The translations under genes were made by a program, and so were the position numbers. From contig NC_081412.1 in NCBI RefSeq assembly GCF_030272615.1, positions 665,860,352 to 665,924,351 on the forward strand: DNA of 64,000 nucleotides. The letters run 5' to 3'. Source of the DNA: Cryptomeria japonica. Taxonomy: Eukaryota; Streptophyta; Pinopsida; Cupressales; Cupressaceae. Of the stretch, positions 22,673-34,883 are shown in pieces (positions within the stretch are counted from its first letter, which is position 1; each line of letters opens with the position of its first letter). Under the pieces are notes generated by a model. That model saw only the letters and a list, made by a program, of their open reading frames with translations, was not told the origin of the DNA and made no database searches.

Positions 22673-24926
22673 TGGCATGGTAGGATCAAAACTCTCTAAA
22701 GTATGTGATATGGGGAGTGCTCCAAAGCAGCTGATACTATCAATGAACTGAGCAAGAATTTTTATATGCCACTTAAGCTCTCTTTTCTCCTGTCCATCCT
22801 TTTCGGACCTAGTGAGTATCTTCTTGGCCAATACCTAGAAAAAGTGATTATCTGAATCTCAGCAACCCACTTCCCAGTCTCTTCACCAGTATCCAACCTG
22901 CCAGTTGTCTTAAACTTTTTTGGTTTGGGACCCTTCTCCATGTACTTCACCACCATGTCCTGGATTAGGATGGTCACTGGAATGAAACTTTGCTTCTTTC
23001 TCACCGAAGTGGTTAGCCATTTAGGGGTAGCGCTCGAACTAGTTGTTCCTCTAGTCACCTTAGGTGGCGGCGACATGGCTACAGTGACCGCTTGAGAATC
23101 CATAGTGTTGAAAATGTCACTGTCTAGGTCCTCCACTTCAAAAATTTGAGCATCAATAATTTTGTCCTTCGCCTCTGTATCTTTGGTCTGGTCCATTCTC
23201 TTATGTGCGGCGCTCCGTGACCTAGTATATCAAGGAGCGATAAAATTCAGAGCTGGGTTGGGCTTGTGCTTGGTGTAAGATAGCCTCTTATCTCTACCTG
23301 CATGAACAGACATAGAAGTGGGGTAAGAAAAATGCTTTAGGGAATGCAAAGCAACTTCATTACCTCTCGCAGGCTCAATCTTGTTACCTAGTTTCATTGT
23401 CCTATTCTTATTAATCCATTCTGCAGTTCTTTCCAAAACCCTCTTTGTTTTTAGCTAGATGTCATCCTCTTCCTTTGCATTCCAATTAATGTAGGCCATT
23501 TCAAGCTCGGATTGGTTTAGATATCTAGGTTCAAAAAGGTCCAGATAATCTTCTTCAATCCCACTTATGTCAAGTTTCACCTGCAGTGAAACTACCTACT
23601 CCAAAACCATTCTCATGTTTGTCCTTTTAAACACCTCAAGCTCATCATTACAATCCTCCCAGAAGTCCTCCAGATGTGAGATTGGAAGGTGCGACATTAA
23701 ACCAAGGCTCTATGAAAATCCCTTATTGTCAAAGCCTTTCCTTTCATGATATAATGAAAAAATTGAAGTTTTTCAAGTCGGCTCCAATGCTTAAAGCATC
23801 TGATATTGAACTATAGGATAAAATACCCAATTGAATTGGAAAATTATCTTCCCATTTATCCTTGGGTCGTTCTTTCTTAATCATGACAGCCAACTGCTTA
23901 GAGATCTCAGCCAGAACAAAACAATCTGAGCAAAAATGAGGGAGCATGAAAGGTTCTTCCTCGAAGCCGCCAACTCTTATGTAACAAAAGTGAGGGAACT
24001 GAATAAAGAAACTACCGTATTTCATCACTAATGCCTACCCATCCTCAGACATCCTCTTGGTTTTCATGTTCATTAGGTCGTAACATAAATCTCCCAGGAA
24101 GGTATTGTCTACTCTCCTAAAGTCTTGCAAAGCATTATCCCTTTGTAACATAGGGTAAAAATCATACACAGAGACTTCTCCTTCAGTGAGTTGCTGAGGT
24201 ATACCCATTATGTCTTTTACACACACCAAGCAATATATTAGATATGAGGACATGAAGAAATTTTGCTTGAACTATTTGGCCATGCTCAGCTTCTCCCTCA
24301 TAGAATCGGCAATCAGCTCTTCCCAGTCAAGATATTGCTTCCCTTCCAGTACCAATTGTACATAGCAATAAATCCAATCATCGAAACTATAGGCCTCTGC
24401 CCAACCTCTGACTTGATGTAGTAATAACATGACATCATGAATATGGGGGAGCATATGGTTGTTGTTGGGATAATTGGGTAACCTGGAGCCACCCCTCTGA
24501 GGAACCTTCAACCAATACTTTGCTACATTATTCCAGTGCCTAGTTCTGTCTGCGTTGAACTCAGTAATCGATTGGGCGGGAGAAAAGTTAGAGAACTGAT
24601 AATCAGGTAATTTGAAAACAAAGGAGATTATTTTTGGTTAATTACAAGGAGGGTTTCACCACTATCTCTTTTGATGGTTTTGGAGATAGGATCATACCTC
24701 GCAATACATTCTCTAACTAGTTTCGGGCAAGGGATAGCCGAAGGAAAGGTTGTTGCTTCTATGAGACACTAATAAAAAATTCTACACCGAATGAACCATC
24801 AATTCCCTTGAACACCCTTTCCTTTAAAACTTCTAAGTTTCCCCCTTTTAAGTCAGTATCAGTGACTATGGGCTCTGTACATGCCAGACTAAAAATATTC
24901 CCGAAGAGGTGTAAGGTAGACTTCAT
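22673..24926 (-). pseudogene. E2 extra ORF, C-terminus deleted
   Basis: Homologue of the E1 extra ORF. The start at 24926 is an in-frame ATG (MKSTLHLFGNIFSLACTEP) without the extra A of E1. Conserved blocks include DVMLLLHQVRGWAEAYSFDDW, YGSFFIQFPHFCYIRVGGFE and the basic RSAAHKRMDQTKDTEAKD stretch. The last roughly 250 codons, including the acidic tail, are lost with the LTR2 deletion. An internal deletion near 22858 removes a segment present in E1. Unknown function. Confidence 0.65.
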
Positions 24927-26146
24927 AATTCATAAATAACAACCCCTATTTCCCAGTAAATCTTATTACAAGAGAGGAAAAGCAGGCAAAAATCACTGGA
25001 GAGAACAGGAAACAAACTCACCTTCATAGTTGAGATGAAACAGATGACAACCAGCAAACAAAACTTCTATCCAAAAACTCTGCAGCAAATGAAGAACAAA
25101 TTCTCAAAAACTAATCACTTGATACCGAATAGGGAAATGAGTAATTCAAACTCATTAAGTGCATTAATTCCAATTATCAACTCAAATGTGTTGAGCGTTG
25201 GGCTTGGACATCACACTTGTGCATTAAATACATGGCAACATTTTTGGAGTAACTGCCAAGTCCCAAAAATTATTACCTGCCTTAAAAACTCAACCAGTTG
25301 ACATCACCCAAGATATGGTTCAATCTTCATCTTACTTCACAATAAATGCACCATCATGCTTTTTGGCCCATGGGACCAACCTGTTTTGAACACGCATGAA
25401 CAATCTGAATTGAGTTCATGAGAGTTCAAGTAGTTCAAAGTGTACACTGCACCAACAGGAACTCTTAACCACAGTTTTCAGAATTTGTAGAGCTTGAGGT
25501 CTAGCCCATTATAGATATAGGGCATAACCGCTCTGTTAGGATAAGTCAGTTTGAATGCATTCAATCCTACCACTTCATGAACCTTGAATGAACCCTTTGT
25601 TTGAACAACTTTGAACATGTTGAACATTGTCAAACAGTTCGAACTAGGTTCAAAATGTTCACGGCCCGGAGAAAGAGAAAATAACACATCATCCATGACC
25701 ATGAAAAAGAACTGGTGCAAAAAAATTTAAGTGAATGTTAGCATGAAAAACCTTCTTTTTTTACGCCTTAGAACCTGTGGAACCTAAATGAACATTATGA
25801 ACTTCCTACAGAACAGTTCAATGAGTTCATGATGTTCAAATAGACCACTAAAACTTGGTGCTATGAATTTGGAAGTAATTTACAAATGGATTATGAATTG
25901 AACCAAAGGATATCCGAAAAAGAAAGACACAAATAAAGATTGATAGGGCGACTTTCTCTTTTGATGGAGGATAAATGACGAGATAACATTGGCTCTGACT
26001 GGGGATTGTATTTTGTGAAAAATGCAAAGAACTCTAAATCTCTAGTTTCACACAACAAAAATAGAAAGGGGGCAAAGAGGACTCACAACAAATAGATATG
26101 AAACAAACAACTAACTACTATATACAGGAACTCTTAACCACAGTTT
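24927..26146. other. E2 spacer between integrase and extra ORF
   Basis: Same spacer as in E1, with the GAAC cluster kept (25601-25650) and a foreign patch at 25456-25597. A plus-strand 88-codon frame at 25035-25301 matches one at 15257-15523 but is not supported as a gene. Confidence 0.55.
25456..25597 (-). repeat. Extra copy of the integrase C-terminal end inside the E2 spacer
   Basis: About 142 bp nearly repeats 26125-26266 (the end of E2 integrase) in the same orientation and replaces spacer sequence found in E1 at 15676-15720. The patch differs from both E1 and E2 integrase ends at several bases, so its source may be a third copy. It gives the 80-codon minus frame at 25478-25720, which is not a gene. 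Confidence 0.75.
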
Positions 26147-27420
26147 TCAGAATTTGTAGAGCCTGAGGTCTTGTCCATTATAGATATAGGGCATAACCGC
26201 TCTGTCAAGATAAGTCAATCTGAATGCATTCGATCCTACTATTTCATGAACCTTGAACAAACCCTTCCATAATGAGTCAAATTTGTTGTGAGCACCCTTT
26301 GGTTCTTTTCTCTTGTCCCATAATAAGACTTCATCTCCCTTAAGAAAACCTCTTGGTCGAGCTCTCATATCAAAGATCCTCTTCACCCTACTCTGATGCT
26401 CAATAATTCTATCCACTAACATCTCTCTTTCCTCTTCTAACATCATCAAATACATAACTCTCTTCTCCAGGGCATTTTGGAAAAAGGAATCCTCAATCAT
26501 TGTTTGAAGTTTAGCTGCCGACAATTCCAGGGGTAAAGAAACTTTCGCTCCAATCCCATACACTAGCTTGAAAGGCGCCATTCCAATGGCTCTTTTAGGA
26601 GTAATTCTATCTGCCCATAGGGCCTCATATACCTTCTTATGCTAGTTCTGGGCATTATCATCAACCAACTTCTTCATAATTGCCACCAGATTCTTGCTAC
26701 TTGATTATGCTAGCCCGTTACCTTGCAGGAAATAATCAGAGGAGTGTGAGACAGTAATTTGATGTTTATAGCAGAACATAGTCAATTCTTCAGAGGATAA
26801 GTATGATGCATTATCTACAACAATCTTCTGAGGGACCCCAAAATGGACAAGAATGCAATCTCTGAGAAAATTACATACAACTTTTGAGTTCGCCCTCTTG
26901 GTGAGAACAACCTCCACCCACTTCTTAAAATAATCTATTGCTGTTAGAATATACATATGACCGGCACTGGAATGAGGATTTATTGGTCCAATGAAATTAA
27001 TACCCCATTGTTTAAAGGGTTCATCTATTACCATAGGCCTTAAAGGTAGAGTAGCTAGATTTGGTTTCCCAGAAAATAGTTGACATTTTTCACATCCCTT
27101 GACATAAATATATGCATCACGAAACATACCAGGCCAATAAAAGAAATTCCTTAAAATCCTAAAAGCGGTTACCAAGGATGAGAAATATCCACCATAGGCT
27201 TCCCCATGATAAACTTCTAGGAGCCTTTGTTGTTGTGGCTTATCTACGCACCTCAAATAAGTACCATCCAACCCTTTTTTGTACATAATGTCTTGGCAAA
27301 TAACATACTTAGTCACTTTTAACTTGAGGTTTCTTTGTTCTTTAGTTGACATATGACTCGGGCAACTGCCGTAGGTCAGATAATAGGCTATGTCAGAAAA
27401 TTAAGTGTCTTGCAACCCTA
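26147..27420 (-). pseudogene. E2 integrase
   Basis: The 215-codon stretch at 26705-27352 holds the zinc-binding domain (LLEVYHGEAYGGYF, CEKCQLF), the first Asp (WGINFIGP has Asn where E1 has Asp) and VVDNASYLSSEE. A stop follows GNGLA, removing the Glu from that stretch, and a 144-codon stretch (26147-26581) carries the C-terminus through RPRGFLKGDEVLLWDKRKE to LRLYKF and TGA. The change of catalytic Asp to Asn means this copy would be inactive even without the stops. Confidence 0.85.
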
Positions 27421-27432
27421 CGAACACTGTCA

Positions 27433-28720
27433 ATGGTGGCTCTTTTTCTGTATCTGTCTTATTTTCAACTATTAGTTTGCATAATCCCTTTCATTTAACT
27501 GTCTTCGTAGGACAAATATCTAAATCATACTCCTAAATTTTAGTTACCCATGTCGCCCTTTTATTGAGTCTGACTTCTTGCTGAGTCAAAATACTTTTTA
27601 CTGCAGAATCCAGAACAAAAACCACAGAATGAGAGTGCAAGATGTAATACCGAAATTGTTTTATAGCTTTAACCACGATGAACAATTGTTTCTCTGAGAG
27701 CGAATACTTAAGCTCATGCTTCTTGAGAGGAACACTCATGAATGCAATAGGTGCTTCAATCCCAGAATCATCCACCTGCAATAATTTCCCCGACATTGTA
27801 TGTTCTAAGGCGCAACAGTATATAACGAAGTCTTTTCTTAAATCTGGGGTAATAAGGGTTGGCGCATTGGCAACTAAACTCTTGATCTTTTCAAAATATT
27901 CCTTGGCTTCATCAGTCCATTTAAAGGGGTACCTTTCACTCAACAAGCTAATGATATGCTTGGTAGTTTCTATGAACTCGGGTACAAATCTTCTTAGAAA
28001 GTTCACCTGGTCGAAAAATGACCTTACTCCAGTCTGATTCGAAGGTAGGCTGAGCTGTTGAATTACATTGACTCCATCAAGGTCGATCTTGAAACCTTCC
28101 TTCGAAATGATAAGCCCCAATAATTTGCCCTCGGTTACACAGAATACAAACTTCTTTGGATTCAGAGAGATACCATGTTCTCGGCAACCCTGTAGAACCG
28201 CCCTCAGATCTTTGAGATGATTCTTCCTATCTTTAGAAAACACAGTCAAGTCATCTAGGTAAACAACAATAATTCTGTCACAAAAATCCCTAAAGGAGGA
28301 ATCCATGGCCCTTTGAAAAGTAGCTCCAGCGTTGATCAAACCAAATGGCATGCGATTATATGCAAACGTTCCCCATGGAGTGATGAATGTTGTCTTGTGT
28401 TGTTCATTCCTTGCAACACTAACTTGATTGTAACCAGAAAAACCATCTAACATTGACATCATTTCTGAACCAGCTACTGTCTACAAAATATGATCCATAT
28501 TGGGCAAAGCATAGTTATCCTTAAGACTTGCCTGGTTCAAATTGCGAAAATCTACACAAATCTGAATTTCCCCATTCTTCTTCCTTACTGGCACTATATT
28601 GGCCACCCAATAGAGTGGTGAATTGGATATCTAATTCTGGCTTTGAGCATCTTATCCACTTCCTTGAAGATTGCATCTGCACCATGGGATTAAAATTTCT
28701 CAATTTTTGTCTAAAAGGAG
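27433..28720 (-). pseudogene. E2 reverse transcriptase and native RNase H
   Basis: A 309-codon open stretch (27533-28462) covers LDGFSGYNQVSVARNEQHKT, FITPWGTFAYNRMPFGLINA, the catalytic YLDD (YLDDLTVFSKD) and the native RNase H, whose first catalytic Asp is Cys (IYCCALEHTMSG). The N-terminal RT part (about 28470-28720) is separated by a TAG at 28481-28483 shared with E1 and E3, and by a frameshift near 28620. It is the best preserved RT of the three copies. Confidence 0.88.
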
Positions 28721-29233
28721 AAACACCAGACTTTAATGGAATTTGATGTTGGAATTGTCCATTCCTAAATTCCTTCAAATCATCATAAGACCATGAAAAT
28801 ACATCAATGTACTCTTTCAGTAACCCATTAAGCATTGGCCTTTCCTCAAGGAACAACATTTACCAATTGTTACCATTTTGGGATCAGATTCATCACCAAG
28901 GTTAATCTTTTCACAACTTCCCTTCCCGTCATCATCATGAGCTTTCTTTCCAATGAACACATCATTACGGGTGAAAAACCTCTCTAGCATCACCAAACCT
29001 TTCGAAATTTTATTTACTTTCAACTGAATGAAATTCTTATCAGAATCAATACCCAAGTCTAGACAAAATTCTTTACAACTATCTTTGGAACCTTCAAAAT
29101 ATGATTGGACAAATGAGAGGGTGCACTCCAAGAAATCTTTAATTTGAGAGTCTGTATCAAATACTTGCCAATGATTCACATTATCAGGAACCCTATAAGA
29201 ATCATCCTTAAAATCTGGGTGTGGTAACAAGAG

Positions 29234-29602
29234 AGACGCTAAAACGGCCAATGAAATAGCCCTGGCATTTTGTTCCCTTAGTATAGCCTCAATTGAGAAA
29301 GCATCAAAAAACTCTATCTCATCCCAAACCATGTTTCTATAGCGTTTCAATCCATCATTCTTAACTGAATAAACGTTTCTTACCTGTTTGACAATAAACT
29401 CCACATCACCTTTTACCCTAAGTAGTTTGATACCCTTATATTTGGCCTCATTCAATCCTAACTATAATGTCTCATACTTTGCAGTGTTATTAGTATTCTT
29501 GAAATCCAACTTGAAAGAAAAAGGAAAAACGTTACCATTATGGGACAACAAAACAACCCCTACTCCAGAGCCAAAACTGGCGCAACTTCCATCAAATTCC
29601 AT
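29234..29602 (-). pseudogene. E2 archaeal-type RNase H located before RT
   Basis: Same position as in E1, between protease and RT. MEFDGSCASFGSGVG, NTAKYET and VKGDVEFIVKQ are visible. The last catalytic Asp is Ile (NARAISLAV) and the Glu region is altered by a stop near 29463, so it is inactive. A TAG precedes MEFDG exactly as in E1. The following linker (28720-29233) carries TDSQIKDFLECTLSF and matches E1. Confidence 0.82.
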
Positions 29603-29770
29603 CTACCAAAAACCACCTTGTTCATCAACTGCTTCTCTCAGTTCTTTTATGTGAGGTGAAAGGATGAGATAGTTTCCAAATTCACATTCTTGGAACAGAA
29701 TCTGGGCTTTGGGATTATCAGAGGGAAAGACTATATATTTATTCTTCGGCTCAGGTTCAAGTTTGATCTT

Positions 29771-30112
29771 CTATTTTCCTAATGGGATGATAGCTTCTGA
29801 CCAATCCATCTTAATCTCACCTCCAAGCTCTTTACAGAATGTCCTACTTAAAAGCATCCCATAACTTGCAGGAATGTCGACAACCAAGATGGTCAATTTT
29901 ACTCTCTTATCAGGACATGCTGCCAGTACTGCCTGAGCATCCTTCACCTGCCCAATGAGAGGGACCTGCTTCCCATCCATTGAATAACATCTCCCAAATG
30001 TCTTAGTAAGTGTTAAACCTAAAGATCTAGCAACAGATGATGGCATTATATTATCTGAAGCCCTTGAATCTATAATACAATTGCTAAGCTTCTGACCATT
30101 TAGGAGGAGGGA
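29771..30112 (-). pseudogene. E2 aspartic protease
   Basis: The 91-codon stretch MPSSVARSLGLTLTKTFGR through ILVVDIPASYGMLLSR is open. The active-site region just upstream (about 30050-30090) reads IIDSRASDNI, with Arg where E1 has Gly in DSG, which should abolish activity. It ends at the same TAG as E1 (29771-29773). Confidence 0.82.
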
Positions 30113-31940
30113 GATATAAAAGGGCTCGGGTTTCTAAACTTATGTATCTAGTTTATCTTCAACATTGTGGAAATCATAGGGATTAATCAAATCAGTGAAA
30201 GGGTAATAAATGGGTGTATGTTTCACAGCAGTAAACAAATCACTATCAACCACACATTTATGCACTAAGGACTCTGAAGTAGAATCACCTTTCACATACT
30301 TTTCCAATTTGTCTAGTTCCTTTGGATTTAGTTTCAAATATTTAGCAGTAGAGATTTGAAGAGTAGAGGCTTTACAAAATTCAATTATATCAAAGGAGGA
30401 GGAAGGAGAAGAACTATTTCTACTTTCAAAACTTCTTTGCAAAATCTTCACTTCAGGGGTCTTTGTATGAGAGGAAGAATCATTACTAGTAGGTTCCTTG
30501 CCCTTGAAATTAGTTTCGGAAGAGTTCACAAAAGGAGCAGGTTGGGCGGTTCATTGATTCCTTGTAAGGATTGCACATGCTGGATCTTCAAGAGTTACCA
30601 AAATATCACCACCTCTTTTTGAATCTGATTCATATTCAAGGTAAAATCTTCCAGAGTCACCAGGTACTTCTTGAATCTTATCTGCCTCAGTGAATTCACC
30701 TAGTTCATCCATTTTGTTTTTCATTTGAACATGCTTTATCATATCGGGATAGAAACTTCCATCATGATCTGTCATAAGGTGAAAAGAGCAAATGGCACCT
30801 TTATCAGGAGCCTCCATTTGCAATCTTTGTGGGGTAGCAGGTAATTACAAAGTCCGCTCATAATTATATTGGTTTGATTGTTTTCTACTTATATCTTGAT
30901 AGCATTGTGGGTAGGAAACTTCGGGCTTTGGTATCTGCCTCTTCAAAGAAATCATGTCATTGACTAGTCTTTGAACAACTGGATCGGTCGAAGAGGTTGA
31001 GGCTTGAGATTGACCTTGAGGAGTTTGCACATCCTTTCTCCACTTCCCAGTTGTTATTAAATCATCTTCAAGCTCTATAGCCTTATTTTGTACAGTGTCA
31101 AGATCGGTTGGCCTATTTCTTCTAAGATGAAATCCAACATTATGAGGCATGGAGTTTATAAAGAAGCATTGTTGATTGTCAGCAATTGGTCTTTTAGCCT
31201 AGGGAATTTTATGGATAATCTTATTATACCTAGCTACATAGTCCCTCATCGGCTCATGAATCTCCTTCTTCATTTGTGTGAGTTGAGCCAACAACGAAGG
31301 CTCATCATCAGCACTCTTGAACAGTTTCTCAAAAGCAGTTTTCATCAGCTGCCAATCGGTTATAGATCCGGCCTGTAGATGACTGAACCAATCTGCTGCT
31401 CCCTCAGTAAGGGTTTGAGCGAAAATCCTAACAGCCACATCTTCATGCTGTACTGGTAGTATCCCAGTGGCTACATTGAAAGAATTCAAGTGTTCTTCAA
31501 CCAAGATTTTCCCATCCCTGTTAAACTTAGGTAAAATGTCCTTAGCCCCTTTAGGAAGTAGATTATGGGCTTTGAGGAAAAGAGGTCCGACTGCGGCACC
31601 CCATGGTTGGGCCATAATGAAACCAGGGTAAATAGTTACAAGGGGAGGAGCTTGGATTCCAGTGAGCGTTAATTCTTTCCAATGAGTAGAAGAGGAAGGT
31701 ACCTTGGGAATGGTTTTGGTAGGAGAAGAAGGTCTACTTTTAGCATTCCTCTTGGGGGTAAAATTTGTGGCAAATGATAACCCTCACAATTCTTCAAAAC
31801 AATCATCAACAACTCCCTCTCTCCTTGTGATTTGGTATAAGGACAAGAATCCAGTGTTGTCCTCTCTAGGGTCTCTAAGCACTTCTTTCAACCTCAGCAA
31901 TGTTCTTGAGTTACGGAAACGTTTCTCAGTCGTTCACCAT
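30113..31940 (-). pseudogene. E2 gag
   Basis: Homologue of E1 gag in four open pieces: 31199-31615 (gag core VEEHLNSFNVATGILPVQH, ADWFSHLQAGSITDW), 30845-31150, 30551-30823 with the CSFHLMTDHDGSFYP knuckle (last Cys lost), and 30140-30529. The start codon equivalent to E1 22088 is ACG here. At the gag-protease join the codon is CAG, showing that the two were originally one continuous frame. Confidence 0.8.
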
Positions 31941-32047
31941 TTTATTTTTTTGTTAAGATTCCTTCCAGACAAAGCAAACCTATTGATACTATTGATTATG
32001 GGTTCAATTCCAACATGCATGCAGCACACTGATCTATTGAATGTTTG

Positions 32048-32067
32048 ACTCCCCAACATAGTTGCCA
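32048..32067 (-). other. E2 primer-binding site, mutated
   Basis: Minus strand TGGCAACTATGTTGGGGAGT, at the same 6-base distance from LTR3 as in E1. It differs from the E1 site at three positions, all G-to-A or C-to-T type. Confidence 0.65.
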
Positions 32068-32073
32068 AAAATC

Positions 32074-32622
32074 TGTTAGTGAACAAGTTTTTGACTTTCT
32101 TTAAATAAAATTATTTCAAACTCTGTCACTTCCTTCGAAAGACAAAAGTTCAACTAAATAGTTGGGTAAGTGTGATGTACACCACTTCCCTCTGAATTTT
32201 TGATAGGTACAACTCCCTCCATTAGTTATTCAAAGAATGATCTAATTAAACTAAACTGATATGCTTTTAACCTGAAAGCACGTAAGGCGACCTACACATT
32301 CTTAGATGAGAGGCTAATGGTTTCACAAATATTTAGGAGGATGTTATCCTTAAAAAGATTCTACCTGAGAATCAGTAAGTAATTGAAACAAAGTTCAGAC
32401 ACACCGATTTAGCACTTCACTAAGAGCAGGTAAAAGAAATTAAAATCTTTAGAAAAAAAACACAAATCCTTCAAAAACGCATGGAAAGGAGTCCCAGAAT
32501 AATAATGACATTTTCCATCAGAACGGAGATCACAGTTATTTAATTAGATTAACATTCACAAAGAAATATCATCCCACAGATTCAAAACTCAAAGGCCTTT
32601 CTTCTCCAAAACAAATATGATC

Positions 32623-32657
<35 letters not shown>

Positions 32658-32883
32658 GTGCAACAAAGACACAATAACACACATACATGTTCTTTCTAAA
32701 TTTCAATTTTCAGAGACTGAAGACTTCCTTTCAATTAAACATAGAAATTTAAAAAACCAAAGTCTCAGTAAACTATTCTAACCCCTTCTCTATCTAACTT
32801 AAACTTATTTATAGTAGTCTTAAAGAATAGAGGAGGTCTCCCTTAAAACTCGACCTCCTTCGAAACAGTTATAATAACCAACA
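32074..32883 (-). repeat. E-family LTR3 (5' LTR of E2, 3' LTR of E3), full length
   Basis: Ends TGTTAGTG and CCAACA as in LTR1. It contains an (AT)n run at about 32625-32656 and a TATA box at 32806-32813. By eye it differs from LTR1 at about 11 of the first 235 bases. It is the only full-length LTR of the array apart from LTR1. Confidence 0.82.
32806..32813 (-). promoter_or_regulatory. TATA box in E LTR3
   Basis: Minus strand TATAAATA, aligned with the box in LTR1. It would drive E2, the only unit of the array with both LTR boxes in place on its 5' side. Confidence 0.55.
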
Positions 32884-32967
32884 GAGAAATTAGGGACAGA
32901 TGTCCCGAAGTCATTTGCTAGATCATGAAAAATATATAAAAATTAAAAATAGAGCACTGCTATCATG

Positions 32968-34883
32968 CTATGCTTCCTCTCCATCATCGTCTTCTTCTCC
33001 ACCTTTCTAGGCGTTGTGGGTAGTTGCAAGCTCCTGGATTATAGATTGGCTTGGGTTCTTCATGGTGTTGATCTTCGCTTTTGCAGCATCTTTATCCCAT
33101 CTATGCTTCACCATTTCCTCAGCATGCTTGGGTAACTGATCGTTACCAATGAATGTCATAAACTCAATCCGAGTGACCTGTGTTATATCCTCAGCGGTGA
33201 AGTTGCCTTTAGCCTTAATTTTCTCCATGTATAGCTTAAAATCTTTTATCGCATCTTGCGTGTTCAATGCACAAATTCCCAGTTTCCAGTCATGGTCTGG
33301 ATTTACCACTTTGTTGTCGTTAACCAAACTGCATTGGAGGTCTTGAAGTTCATAAACAGAGGTTCTAGCATCAAAAATCACATATTTAAATGTGAGTACC
33401 TGCCACATTATAGTCTTTTTCAACACAAAGAGTTGGCACTCGTCGGTTACTAGCTTGATTGAATTCTCTATTAAGAACTTGGCGGCCCCGTACTCTATCT
33501 TAGTAAGCATTGGCAGGACATTTTCCCACTTATGTTTTTCTTTCTCCCATGGCATGATCTGGTTCTGAACTTCTACAATGAGGCTCTGCATTTCGTTGCA
33601 TAACTTCCTGGAGCTTGTAATATATTTTTCTCCATCTTTGATCACTCCCTCGATCCACTTTTCCACAGCCCCCACAATGCTTTTAGCCTGCTGAACTTGA
33701 CTCATTGGCTTCTTGTTTTCTAGCATGGTGGGATCAAAACTCTCTAAAGTATGTCATATGGGGAGTGCTCCAAAGTAGTCGATACTATCAATAAACTGAG
33801 CAATAAATTTGATATGTCGCTTAAGCCCTATTTTCTCCTATCCATCCTTTTCGGACCTAGTGAGCATCTTCTTGGCCGATACCTAGAAAAAGTGATTATC
33901 TGAATCACTACTCATATTCCAGAGCTCTACCTTGGTGATCTTGAAGTCCTTTACATTTACCTCCCTGTTCTCATCTTTAGGCTTATAAGAAGCAATCTCA
34001 GCAACCCACTTCCTAGTCTCTTCATCAGTATCCAAACTGGTAGTCGTCTTAAACTTTTTTGGTTTGAGACCCTTCTTCGTGTACTTCACCACCATGTCCT
34101 GAATTGGGATGGTCACTGGAATGAAACTTCTCTTCTTGCTCACCAAAGTGGTTAGCCATTTAGGGGTGGAGCTTAGACTAGCTGTTCCTCCGGTCACCTT
34201 AGGTGGCAACGACATGGCTACGGTGACCGCATGAGAATCCATAGTGTTGACAATGTCACTATCTAGGTCCTCCACTTCAAAAATCCAAGCATCAAGAAAT
34301 TTGTCCTTCGCCTCTGTATCTTTCGTCTAGTCCACTCTCTTCTGCGTGGCACTCCGTGACCTGGTATATCAAGGAGCGATAAAATTCAGAGCTGGATTGG
34401 GCTTGTGCTTGGTGTAAGATAGCCTCTTATCTCTACTTGCATGAATAGGCATAGAAGTCGGGTAAGAAAAATGCTTTGGGGAACACAAAGCAACTTCACT
34501 ACCTCTTGCAGGCTCAATCTTGTTGCCTAGTTTCATGGTCCTTTTCTTGTTAATCCATTCTGCAGTTCTTTCTAAAACCCTCTTTGTTTTTACCTGGATT
34601 TCATCCTCTTCCTCTGCATTCCAATTAATGTAGGACATTTCAAGCTCGGCTTGGTTCAGGTATCCAAGTTCAAAAAGGTCCAAATAATCTTCTTCAATCC
34701 CACTTATGTCAAGTTTCACCTGCAGTAAAACTACCTGCTCCAAAACCATTCTCATGTTTGCCCTTTTAAACACCTCAAGCTCATCATTACAATCCTCCCA
34801 AAAGTACTCCAGATGTGAGATTGGAAGGTGCGGCATTAAACCAAGGCTCCATGAAAATCCCTCATTTTCAAAGCCTTTCCTTT
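32968..34883 (-). pseudogene. E3 extra ORF, N-terminus deleted
   Basis: Homologue of the last two thirds of the E1 extra ORF. Open pieces are 34369-34836 (MPHLPISHLEYF, then LKLDISGIEEDYLDLFELG-like sequence), 33883-34275 and 33007-33726 (KKPMSQVQQAKSIVGAVEKW, EKEKHKWENVLPM, FKLYMEKIKAKGNF). It ends at TAG 32968-32970 after an acidic tail. The N-terminal part is absent because a 2.6-kb deletion joins it straight to the integrase at 34882-34886. Confidence 0.7.
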
